DNA of 12,955 nucleotides from Frankiaceae bacterium (GTDB taxonomy: Bacteria > Actinomycetota > Actinomycetes > JAVEEJ01), in the NCBI GenBank assembly GCA_030840515.1, contig JAVEEJ010000262.1:1-12955 (forward strand), given 5' to 3'. Within the stretch, counting starts at the first letter, position 1; the number at the start of each line of letters is the position of its first letter. The position numbers and the translations under genes were made by a program. Shown piece after piece: positions 6,013 through 12,601 of this stretch. The notes below the pieces were generated by a model. The model was not told where the DNA came from. It did no database searches and was given only the letters and a program-made list of their open reading frames with translations.

Positions 6013-6977
6013 GACGAGCTCTGGTGCTTGGCGCAGGTGGCGTGCTCGGCGCGTCGTGGACGATAGGCGCGCTCGGCTCGCTGGAGGAGGTGACGGGCTG
6101 GGACCCGCGCGAGGCGGAGGTGCTGATCGGCACGTCAGCCGGTTCGGTGCTCGCCAGCCTTCTCGGCGGTGGCCTCAGCGTGGAGCAGCTGCTGAACCAC
6201 CAGCGCGGCGTCATCGTCGAGGGCGACCCGCGGATCGAGTACGACAGCGACACCTCCTCCGGTGGCGCGATGCCGCCGCGGCCGAAGCTCGGAATCGGCT
6301 CACGCGCCCTGCTGCTGCGAGCGGCACGGCACCCGCGCAAGTACCCGCCGTTGGCGATCGCCTCGGCCATCGCACCGCGCGGTCAGGGAAGCCTCGATCC
6401 GGTCGGCAGCCTGGTCGACGCGGTGGTGCCCGCCGGCGAGTGGGTGCCGCATCCCAAGACCTGGATCATCGCGATGGACTACGCGACCGGGAAGCGGGTG
6501 GCGTTCGGTCGGCCTGGCGCACCCCACGCCTCGCTCCACGACGCGGTGATGGCCTCGTGCGCCATCCCGGGCTGGTATCAGCCGGTGACGATCAACGGGC
6601 GGCGCTACGTGGACGGCGGGGCCTGCTCGCCCACCTCCCTCGACCTGCTCGCGGGCGAGGGGCTCGACGAGATCTACGTGCTCTCGCCGATGACGTCCTT
6701 CAGCTACGACGAGCCGGACACGGTGGTCGGCCGGCTCGAGCGCAGGTTCCGCCGCGCGGTCACCAAGCGGCTGCTGCGCGAGGCGGCGAAGGTCCGCCAG
6801 TCCGGGACGAAGGTGGTCATGCTCGGACCAGGTGCCGACGACCTGCGCGCCATCGGCGTCAACCTCATGGACCCATCGCGTCGCGACGCCGTGCTCGAGA
6901 CCTCGCTGCGCACCAGCCGAGCCGCCTTGGAGGACGCGCTGCGCGGCCCGGACGGCGACTTCGCCGCAACCGGCTGA
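6009..6977 (+). CDS. Patatin-like phospholipase/lipase
   Basis: A 322-residue patatin-fold hydrolase. The glycine-rich oxyanion loop is LGAGGVLGASW near residue 10, the nucleophile elbow is GTSAG with S43, and the catalytic dyad Asp is D202 in VDGGACSPTS. No signal peptide or membrane helix is evident, so a cytoplasmic or lipid-droplet-surface role on acyl esters is likely. It starts within the stop of the WS/DGAT gene (ATGA), and such tight coupling suggests the pair controls turnover of neutral lipid. The C-terminal part (from about residue 230) is Arg-rich and helical. An acyltransferase-style or lysophospholipase role is also possible, since patatin substrates are not predictable from motifs. 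Confidence 0.9.
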   Translation: MRRALVLGAGGVLGASWTIGALGSLEEVTGWDPREAEVLIGTSAGSVLASLLGGGLSVEQLLNHQRGVIVEGDPRIEYDSDTSSGGAMPPRPKLGIGSRALLLRAARHPRKYPPLAIASAIAPRGQGSLDPVGSLVDAVVPAGEWVPHPKTWIIAMDYATGKRVAFGRPGAPHASLHDAVMASCAIPGWYQPVTINGRRYVDGGACSPTSLDLLAGEGLDEIYVLSPMTSFSYDEPDTVVGRLERRFRRAVTKRLLREAAKVRQSGTKVVMLGPGADDLRAIGVNLMDPSRRDAVLETSLRTSRAALEDALRGPDGDFAATG

Positions 6978-6990
6978 GCCTGCGCTGACC

Positions 6991-7476
6991 GTGCGCGTCT
7001 ATGTTCCGGCAACACTGCGCATCGCCTCCGAGCTGCTGAACGCGAAACGGCTCACTCCCGGCATCGGCTTCGCCGTGACCCCGACGCTGCGGGAGTGGTA
7101 TGCAGAGGGCGATCTCGAGGAGCTCGAGTACGCCGCCCTCACGGAGGCCGCGCGTGCGTCGTTGCGGCTGCTGGACGAGGACGCTGCGACGCCGCGTCGG
7201 CGCGTCGTACTCGCCGCCGATCTGCCCGACGCCGACGTGGTCTGGGCGCCCGACCTCGACCGCGCGGCAGTGCGCCTCGGAGGAGCGGTGCCGCTGTCCG
7301 CTGTCGCTGCCGTCCACGTCGACGACCCTTCGGCTGCGGAGACGGTCGCTGCCGCAGCGGAGGCGGTGATCGCGGCCGACCTCGGGTCTGAGGACTCGCA
7401 GTTCCTGGTGGACGAGGCCGAGGGTCACGAGCTGCTCTGGTACGCCACTCAGGAGCTCCCCGACCTGCTCGGCTGA
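6991..7476 (+). CDS. DUF6912-like actinobacterial protein of unknown function
   Basis: A 161-residue soluble protein beginning VRVYVPATLRIASEL (GTG start), followed by GFAVTPTLREWYAEGDLEELEYAAL and then RRRVVLAADLPDADV. This arrangement is recurrent in actinobacteria and I associate it with the family DUF6912, from memory. No catalytic motif, signal peptide or membrane segment is visible. It is acidic, especially near its C-terminus (AEGHELLWYATQELPDL). It follows the patatin gene by 13 bases and precedes pruA by 42, on the same strand, so it is probably co-transcribed. The upstream frame is open but is out of frame within the patatin gene; the GTG at 6991 fits the conserved N-terminus. Confidence 0.75.
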   Translation: MRVYVPATLRIASELLNAKRLTPGIGFAVTPTLREWYAEGDLEELEYAALTEAARASLRLLDEDAATPRRRVVLAADLPDADVVWAPDLDRAAVRLGGAVPLSAVAAVHVDDPSAAETVAAAAEAVIAADLGSEDSQFLVDEAEGHELLWYATQELPDLLG

Positions 7477-7518
7477 GACCTCCCCGGCGCGCCCGATCGT
7501 GGTGACAGGATGGGCGGC

Positions 7519-9147
7519 ATGGATGCCAGCACCTCTGTCCCGCGGCCGATCAACGAGCCCGTCCGGGGATATGCCCCCGGCAGCGCCGAGCGCTCCTCGC
7601 TGGAGGCGCGGCTCAAGGAGCTCGCCGGTGAGCGCATCGACCTGACCATGTCGATCGGCGGCAAGCGCCGCATGGGCGGTGGCGACCGGATCGATGTGGT
7701 GCAGCCGCACAACCACGGCCACGTCCTCGGAGTCACCGGCGACGCCACCACGGCGGACGTCCAAGCCGCGGTCGACGCCGCTCTCGCGGCCGCTCCCGTG
7801 TGGCGGTCGCTGTCGTTCGACGACCGGGCAGCGATCTTCTTGAAGGCTGCTGACCTGCTGGCCGGCCCGTTCCGCGACACCCTCAACGCGGCGACCATGC
7901 TGGGCCAGTCCAAGACCGTGATCCAGGCCGAGATCGACGCGGCCTGCGAGCTCATCGACTTCCTGCGCTTCAACGTCCACTTCGCCCGCCAGATCCTCGA
8001 CGAGCAGCCGATCAGCTCCCCTGGCATGTGGAACCGGATGGACCACCGGCCGCTCGAGGGCTTCGTCCTCGCCATCACCCCCTTCAACTTCACGGCCATC
8101 GCGGCCAACCTGCCGGCCGCGCCCGCGCTGATGGGCAACGTCGTGGTGTGGAAGCCAGCGACGACCCAGCAGTTCGCCGCGCACTTCCTCATGGAGCTCT
8201 TCGAGGCCGCGGGGCTGCCGCCAGGCGTGATCAACCTCGTCACCGGCCACGGCCACACCGCGAGCGAGGTCGCGCTGAACCACCGCGACCTCGCCGGCAT
8301 CCACTTCACCGGCTCGACCGGTGTCTTCCAGCACCTGTGGAAGGAGGTCGGCGCCAACATCGCGTCGTATCGCAGCTATCCGCGGCTCGTCGGCGAGACG
8401 GGTGGCAAGGACTTCGTCATCGCGCACCCGTCGGCCGACCGGGCGGCGCTCAAGACCGCACTCGTGCGCGGTGCGTTCGAGTACCAGGGCCAGAAGTGCA
8501 GCGCCGCATCGCGGGCTTACATCCCCCGCTCGATCTGGTCGACCATGCGTGACGAGATCGCCGCTGAGGTCGACGGGCTCGCGATGGGCGACGTGACGGA
8601 CCTGTCGCAGTTCATGGGGGCCGTCATCGACCGGCGTGCCTTCGACCGGCTCAGCGGTGTGCAGCAGCGGGCGCGCGACGACAAGGCGCTGACGGTCATC
8701 GCTGGAGGCACCGCCGACGACGCGGTCGGCTACTTCGTGCGGCCCACCCTGCTCGAGTCGAGCGACCCCACTCACGAGGTCTTCACCACTGAGTACTTCG
8801 GACCGATCCTGTCGCTGTTCGTTTATGAGGACGGCGCGTACGACGACGTCGTCGCACAGGCCGCGGACATCGCGCCGTATGCGTTGACCGGAGCCGTCTT
8901 CGCCCAGGACCGGGTCGCGCTGGCCAAGGCGAGCGAGACGCTGCGCTACTCGGCTGGGAACTTCTACCTCAACGACAAGCCGACGGGCGCGGTCGTCGGT
9001 CAGCAGCCCTTCGGCGGCGCGCGGGCCAGCGGCACGAACGACAAGGCAGGGTCGATCCTCAATCTGCTGCGCTGGACGTCGCCCCGGTCGATCAAGGAGA
9101 CCTTCAACCCGCCGACGGACTACCGCTACCCGCACATGGGCTCCTAG
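7519..9147 (+). CDS. pruA: L-glutamate gamma-semialdehyde dehydrogenase (1-pyrroline-5-carboxylate dehydrogenase)
   Basis: A 542-residue NAD+-dependent aldehyde dehydrogenase that oxidises glutamate gamma-semialdehyde to glutamate in proline and arginine catabolism. It reads closely like mycobacterial PruA: NEPVRGYAPGSAER, then ATMLGQSKTVIQAEIDAACE, GFVLAITPFNFTAIAANLP, and FTGSTGVFQHLW. The general base is E293 (LVGETGGKDF) and the catalytic Cys is C327 (YQGQKCSAASRAY). The end is KPTGAVVGQQPFGGAR and IKETFNPPTDYRYPHM. I chose ATG 7519 over ATG 7510 because AGGA (7507-7510) lies eight bases before it and the protein then has the usual MDA start and length. No proline dehydrogenase gene is adjacent. 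The next gene, kynA, starts with no gap after the TAG. Confidence 0.95.
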   Translation: MDASTSVPRPINEPVRGYAPGSAERSSLEARLKELAGERIDLTMSIGGKRRMGGGDRIDVVQPHNHGHVLGVTGDATTADVQAAVDAALAAAPVWRSLSFDDRAAIFLKAADLLAGPFRDTLNAATMLGQSKTVIQAEIDAACELIDFLRFNVHFARQILDEQPISSPGMWNRMDHRPLEGFVLAITPFNFTAIAANLPAAPALMGNVVVWKPATTQQFAAHFLMELFEAAGLPPGVINLVTGHGHTASEVALNHRDLAGIHFTGSTGVFQHLWKEVGANIASYRSYPRLVGETGGKDFVIAHPSADRAALKTALVRGAFEYQGQKCSAASRAYIPRSIWSTMRDEIAAEVDGLAMGDVTDLSQFMGAVIDRRAFDRLSGVQQRARDDKALTVIAGGTADDAVGYFVRPTLLESSDPTHEVFTTEYFGPILSLFVYEDGAYDDVVAQAADIAPYALTGAVFAQDRVALAKASETLRYSAGNFYLNDKPTGAVVGQQPFGGARASGTNDKAGSILNLLRWTSPRSIKETFNPPTDYRYPHMGS

Positions 9148-9981
9148 GTGGAGAGCGCACCGAGCGAGCACCGAAGCGAAGCGGAGGCGCGCAGCTCCAA
9201 TCAACACTTCGGGGAGGAGGGCGGGCTCCTCTCGTACGGCTCGTACCTGCAGCTCGACAAGCTGCTGTCTGCGCAGGTGCTGGAGAGCGACCCGCCGGCG
9301 CATGACGAGCTGCTCTTCATCACGATCCACCAGGTCTACGAGCTGTGGTTCAAGCAGCTGCTCCACGAGCTCGAGACCGCTCGGGACCTCATGCTCAAGG
9401 CCGATGACCTGTGGACTCCGCGCCATCTGCTCGACCGCGCAGCGGTGATCGAGCGCGTCCTGGTCGCGCAGGTCGACGTACTCGAGACCATGACGCCGCA
9501 GGACTTCCTCGCCTTCCGCGAGTACCTCAACCCCGCCAGCGGCTTCCAGTCCGTGCAGTACCGCGAACTGGAATTCCTGTCGGGGCTGAAGGATGAGCGC
9601 TACCTCGATCGGCTGCGCTCATCGACGTCGTTCGAGGCGGAGCGGCTACGGAAGCGGCTTTCCGAGCCCACGTTGTGGGACGGCTTCCTCGCCGTCCTGG
9701 CCGCGACCGGGCTGTCGGTCGACGACCTCGACGCACGCACCGAGTCACTGCGCCGAGTGAGTGCTGATCGGGGCGAGTACGGCGCCGTGTGGGACCTGGC
9801 TGAAGGCCTGCTGAATCACGACCAGATGGCCGCGCAGTGGCGCGCTCGTCATGTGGTCATGGTGGAGCGGCAGATCGGCGGCAAGACCGGGACGGGGGGG
9901 TCCACCGGGGTGGAGTACCTGCGCAGTCGGCTGGAGATCCGCTACTACCCCGAGCTCTGGGCGCTGCGCTCCGCGCTCTAG
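9148..9981 (+). CDS. kynA: Tryptophan 2,3-dioxygenase
   Basis: A 277-residue haem enzyme that opens the indole ring of L-tryptophan to N-formylkynurenine, the first step of the kynurenine pathway. LSYGSYLQLDKLLSAQ is the conserved start of the domain. LLFITIHQVYELWFKQLLHEL contains the active-site His (H61), GFQSVQYRELEFL holds the substrate-carboxylate Arg, and H235 in RARHVVMVERQIG is the expected haem-iron ligand. TGTGGSTGVEYL follows and is diagnostic. The GTG at 9148 directly abuts the pruA stop and no closer start exists before the conserved domain, so the first 25 or so residues are a non-conserved extension. There is only a weak ribosome-binding site, so translation probably depends on ribosomes leaving pruA. 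No kynureninase or formamidase gene is in the window. Confidence 0.93.
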   Translation: MESAPSEHRSEAEARSSNQHFGEEGGLLSYGSYLQLDKLLSAQVLESDPPAHDELLFITIHQVYELWFKQLLHELETARDLMLKADDLWTPRHLLDRAAVIERVLVAQVDVLETMTPQDFLAFREYLNPASGFQSVQYRELEFLSGLKDERYLDRLRSSTSFEAERLRKRLSEPTLWDGFLAVLAATGLSVDDLDARTESLRRVSADRGEYGAVWDLAEGLLNHDQMAAQWRARHVVMVERQIGGKTGTGGSTGVEYLRSRLEIRYYPELWALRSAL

Positions 9982-10026
9982 GTCAGACCACCGAAACGGT
10001 GATCTCAGAACACCCCTGTCGGCACG

Positions 10027-10047
10027 CCGAGAGTTCGTGCCTCTCGG
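10027..10047 (+). terminator. Candidate hairpin terminator after kynA
   Basis: CCGAGAG (10027-10033) and CTCTCGG (10041-10047) form a perfect 7-base stem with a 7-base loop, about 45 bases after the kynA stop, followed by only two T residues. Actinobacterial terminators often lack a T run. A weaker hairpin CACCG-AAA-CGGTG lies at 9989-10001. An alternative pairing of CTCGG with CCGAG downstream competes with this one. Confidence 0.4.
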
Positions 10048-10117
10048 TTCCGAGGCCGGCTGCGCTGGGTCGGACGTCGGCGAGGCGGGAGCTGGGCGGC
10101 GCGTCGCGCTCGAGGGC

Positions 10118-10135
10118 TCACAGGCGGCTCACAGA
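10118..10135 (+). promoter_or_regulatory. PhoP/MtrA-like direct-repeat operator
   Basis: TCACAGG, four bases, TCACAGA. The perfectly repeated part is GGCTCACAG at 10115-10123 and 10126-10134, an 11-base period. This matches the layout of the M. tuberculosis PhoP consensus TCACAGC-N4-TCACAGC and of OmpR-family sites in general, with one mismatch at the last position of each half. It lies where the -35 region of the promoter at 10145 should be, so the regulator probably contacts polymerase there. Confidence 0.55.
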
Positions 10136-10144
10136 TTCTGATCG

Positions 10145-10150
10145 TACGGT
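10145..10150 (+). promoter_or_regulatory. -10 box (TACGGT) for a leaderless mRNA
   Basis: TACGGT fits TANNNT and ends seven bases before the ATG at 10158, placing the transcript start at about 10157. There is no ribosome-binding site. The direct-repeat operator upstream occupies the -35 position. This combination is why I start the membrane protein at 10158. Confidence 0.5.
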
Positions 10151-10157
10151 GCCGCGC

Positions 10158-11096
10158 ATGACTGACTCCCGCGCGGTTTCCCGGCCCACGGCGGCCACGA
10201 TGCTCAGCAAGGTTCCCGAGGTAACGATCTACTTCTGGATCATCAAGGTGCTGTGCACCACGGTCGGGGAGACCTTCTCCGACAACCTTGCCTCCCAGTT
10301 CAACCTGGGCACGGCCAAGCTGGCGATGATCTTCGGTGTCTTGCTCGCCGTGGTCTTGGCGTTCCAGTTCCGGGCCCGCCGTTACGTGCCGGGCATCTAC
10401 TGGCTCGCAGTCGTCCTGCTCAGCGTTGAGGGCACCCTGATCACGGACAACCTCACGGACGTGCAGAACGTCGCGCTCAGCACGACGACGATCCTCTTCA
10501 GCATCCTGCTGGCGCTGACCTTCATCGGTTGGTACGTCAGTGAGAAGACACTGTCGATCCACAGCATCATCACGACCCGGCGCGAGGCCTGGTACTGGAC
10601 GGCGATCCTCTTCACCTTCGCCCTCGGAACCGCCTCCGGCGACTACCTGTCGGAGAAGCTCAACACCTACTCCAACGCGGTGCTGGTGTTCGGCGCTGCC
10701 ATTGCGGTGATCACGCTGCTGCACTTCACGGTGGGCACCCGCCACGGCCAATCCCGCCGCGTGGAGAGCAACGCGGTGCTCGCGTTCTGGGCGGCCTACA
10801 TCCTCACCCGTCCGCTCGGCGCGTCGATCGGCGACTTCCTCTCCCTGAAGAACCCCGATGACAACCCCCACGCGGGTGGCATCGGCCTCGGGACCACCGT
10901 GACCAGCGCGATCTTCTTGAGCGCGATCCTGCTACTGGTGATCTACCTGAGCATCACCCGGCGCGATGAGATCGAGATCGACCCGGCCACCGGTGACGTC
11001 ATCCATGAGGCAGGCGTGGGCTACGACCACCGACCGGGACACGAGCACCACCACGGGCACGAGTACGCCGAGCACCACCGCGCCGACGAGGAATAG
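10158..11096 (+). CDS. Eight-TM membrane protein of the COG4705 type with His-rich tail
   Basis: A 312-residue integral membrane protein beginning near KVPEVTIYFWIIKVLCTTVGET, which I associate with the uncharacterised COG4705 family. It shows about eight membrane segments that group into four pairs. The first segment of each pair ends in the same motif, Gly-x4-Asp followed by an aromatic or Asn and Leu: G37-D42, G92-D97, G157-D162 and G221-D226. The soluble C-terminus (from residue 266) carries nine His between 283 and 307, including HEHHHGHEY, suggesting metal binding. Four acidic residues placed alike in four membrane repeats would suit a cation channel or transporter, but this is inference. 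The transcript is probably leaderless and controlled through the PhoP-like repeat at 10118. The upstream open frame through 9837 belongs to the kynA region and is not real coding sequence. Confidence 0.85.
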   Translation: MTDSRAVSRPTAATMLSKVPEVTIYFWIIKVLCTTVGETFSDNLASQFNLGTAKLAMIFGVLLAVVLAFQFRARRYVPGIYWLAVVLLSVEGTLITDNLTDVQNVALSTTTILFSILLALTFIGWYVSEKTLSIHSIITTRREAWYWTAILFTFALGTASGDYLSEKLNTYSNAVLVFGAAIAVITLLHFTVGTRHGQSRRVESNAVLAFWAAYILTRPLGASIGDFLSLKNPDDNPHAGGIGLGTTVTSAIFLSAILLLVIYLSITRRDEIEIDPATGDVIHEAGVGYDHRPGHEHHHGHEYAEHHRADEE

Positions 11097-11106
11097 CTCG
11101 AGGGAT

Positions 11107-11156
11107 CTCGTGCGAGGCGAGCCACGTCTGCCGAACTCGCACTGGCCAGCAGCGTC
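11107..11156 (-). pseudogene. Decayed 3'-end remnant of a DUF2505 gene
   Basis: This segment aligns with the last 17 codons of the intact DUF2505 gene at 12602-12653. From GTGCGAGGCGAGCCAC (identical in both) through the base-paired stretch ending CACT, 32 of 35 columns match, and the homology fades over the next 15 bases. Read on the minus strand it still spells CEFG and WLASH, but with two single-base gaps that shift the frame, and the stop codon TAG has become GAG. There is no start or upstream coding homology. It lies in the 124-base gap after the membrane protein, in the same orientation as the intact gene. Confidence 0.6.
11110..11143. repeat. Left copy of a 35-base direct repeat flanking the propeller gene
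   Basis: Left member of a pair of imperfect direct repeats whose right copy is 12605-12639. The first 16 bases are identical. The left copy has one base missing and two substitutions over 35 columns. The two copies are 1,495 bases apart and enclose exactly one gene. Confidence 0.75.
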
Positions 11157-11220
11157 CGCTGCGCGCTGCGCTCTGATGCGGCTTGGGTTACGGATGACCG
11201 CCGATGTCGTTCTTTACCGC

Positions 11221-12585
11221 GTGACGAACTCGCGCGCTCGCTGGCTGGCCGTTGTGGTGGCCGCCGGCACTGCCGTGCTCTTGGCTGCCCCCGGTCAGGC
11301 CTCCGCCCCGCGGCTGAGCCCGGTCGTCCGGGTCCAGACCCCAGGCATGGCCGGCTGCCACGCCGAGAGCGAGACGGCGGTGGCTCAGACCTCGGCTGGG
11401 ACGTGGGTCGGCTACAACGACCTCGGCGCATGCCAGGCAGCGGACACCGTGCTCGGCGAGCACACGAGCTACCTGCAGCTGCTGCCGGCCGGCGGCGGCG
11501 CAGCGAAGGTCATCAGCCTGCCCGCGCTGGGGGACCGGTGGGGTTACGCGGGTGACCCCGCGTTGGCGCCCGACGTCAATGGCGGCGTGGTGTTCGCCTC
11601 ACTCGCGTCAGTGCAGACGCCCCAAGCCGACCCCGGCTCGTTGGCCCTCTCGAGCGCCACCGTCCGGCTCGAGGTGCTGCGGGTCTCGCCATCCGGCGCG
11701 GTCCACCGACTTCCGGGCGTGAGCAGGTCTGCTCCCTTCGAGGACAAGGAAGCGGTGGCGGTGGACCGCGATCCGCGCAGCCCGCACTACGGGTGGGTCT
11801 ACCTGGTGTGGGACGACGCCGTGGTCAGCCAGGTGACCATGCGGGCCTTCGACGGGCACCGCTGGCTGCCGCGCCTCCTGATCAACGACGCCGCCGGCGG
11901 TCACCCGGACGTGGCGATCGGCTCTCACGGGCGCATCGCGGTGGCCTACGAGACACAGGGCGGCGTCGAGGCGAGGGTGGCCTCCGACCCGCGTCGCCCA
12001 CTCGGACCGCACATCCGGGCGCTCGCGGGGGCCGATCCGGGGCACATCAACCCGTCGTGTCCGCTCATCAACAGCGTGGGCCTGCGTCAGCGTGTGGTTC
12101 GCAGTCCGCGCCTCGCTTGGGACAGCCGTGACCGGCTTCATCTCGTCGCTGCCCTCGGAGGCAGCGGGCTCGCCACCCCCGCGCCGACGGCGGGGGACTC
12201 CCGCGTGGTCCACGCACTCAGCAGCGACGCGGGCCTGCACTGGGCCCAGTCCGCGCTGACGGAGCAGACCTCCTGGGCGCCGTCCATCGCGGCGCTGCCG
12301 GGCGGTGATGTGGCGATCGGCTACCTCGAGCTCGCCGACGCCGCCGGCCGCACCTTCAGCGCACACGTGTGGCGCACGCACGGCGGGGCGGTGACCGTGT
12401 CTCCCGCAGTGGCGGCGCTCAACCAGGGGACGGAGACGCAGGGCTCCAACTACTGCTACGGGCTCGGCGACTACACGGGGATCGCCGTGCTCGGCTCAGA
12501 CGTCGCCTACGCGTGGGCCAGCACCGATGGCGCCGCCGCACCCGTCTACGACACTGACGTCCTGGTCCGCCACCTCACCGGCTGA
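11221..12585 (+). CDS. Secreted sialidase-fold (BNR/Asp-box) beta-propeller protein
   Basis: A 454-residue exported protein. The N-terminus has two Arg, a hydrophobic core (WLAVVVAAGTAVLLAA) and an A-x-A site, with cleavage probable after QASA at residue 29. The mature protein has repeated beta-rich segments typical of sialidase-like propellers: DRDPRSPHYGWVYLVWDD, an Asp-box SSDAGLHW at 334-341, and LPGGDVAIGYLEL. Four Cys (46, 71, 280, 412) could form two disulphides. The Arg triad and Asp needed for sialidase catalysis could not be assigned, so glycosidase activity is not claimed. GTG 11221 gives a compact signal peptide. ATG 11194 and ATG 11176 are in frame and also possible. No clear promoter or ribosome-binding site was seen. 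The gene lies between two copies of a DUF2505 3' end. Confidence 0.8.
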   Translation: MTNSRARWLAVVVAAGTAVLLAAPGQASAPRLSPVVRVQTPGMAGCHAESETAVAQTSAGTWVGYNDLGACQAADTVLGEHTSYLQLLPAGGGAAKVISLPALGDRWGYAGDPALAPDVNGGVVFASLASVQTPQADPGSLALSSATVRLEVLRVSPSGAVHRLPGVSRSAPFEDKEAVAVDRDPRSPHYGWVYLVWDDAVVSQVTMRAFDGHRWLPRLLINDAAGGHPDVAIGSHGRIAVAYETQGGVEARVASDPRRPLGPHIRALAGADPGHINPSCPLINSVGLRQRVVRSPRLAWDSRDRLHLVAALGGSGLATPAPTAGDSRVVHALSSDAGLHWAQSALTEQTSWAPSIAALPGGDVAIGYLELADAAGRTFSAHVWRTHGGAVTVSPAVAALNQGTETQGSNYCYGLGDYTGIAVLGSDVAYAWASTDGAAAPVYDTDVLVRHLTG

Positions 12586-12601
12586 TCGCGCCGCTGCTGC
12601 C

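Noticed and set aside
7519..9147. Reading the aldehyde dehydrogenase as a kynurenine-pathway 2-aminomuconate semialdehyde dehydrogenase because kynA follows it
   Set aside because: The length, the N-terminal NEPVRGYAPGS block and the C-terminal IKETF...YPHM block are those of PruA. Only substrate promiscuity is left open.
6865..9426. A very long open frame on the minus strand (more than 850 codons) opposite pruA and the DUF6912-like gene
   Set aside because: It is antisense to genes with clear family motifs. It is rich in Arg, Gly, Asp and Val and shows no domain; long antisense frames are expected in high-GC DNA.
9989..10001. Hairpin CACCG-AAA-CGGTG as the kynA terminator
   Set aside because: The stem has only five pairs, there is no T run, and a longer 7-base stem lies at 10027-10047. 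It is mentioned there only as a secondary element.
9982..10157. Possible small gene or RNA in the 176-base gap after kynA
   Set aside because: No frame with a start and recognisable protein was found. The gap is explained by the hairpin, the direct repeat and the promoter of the following gene.
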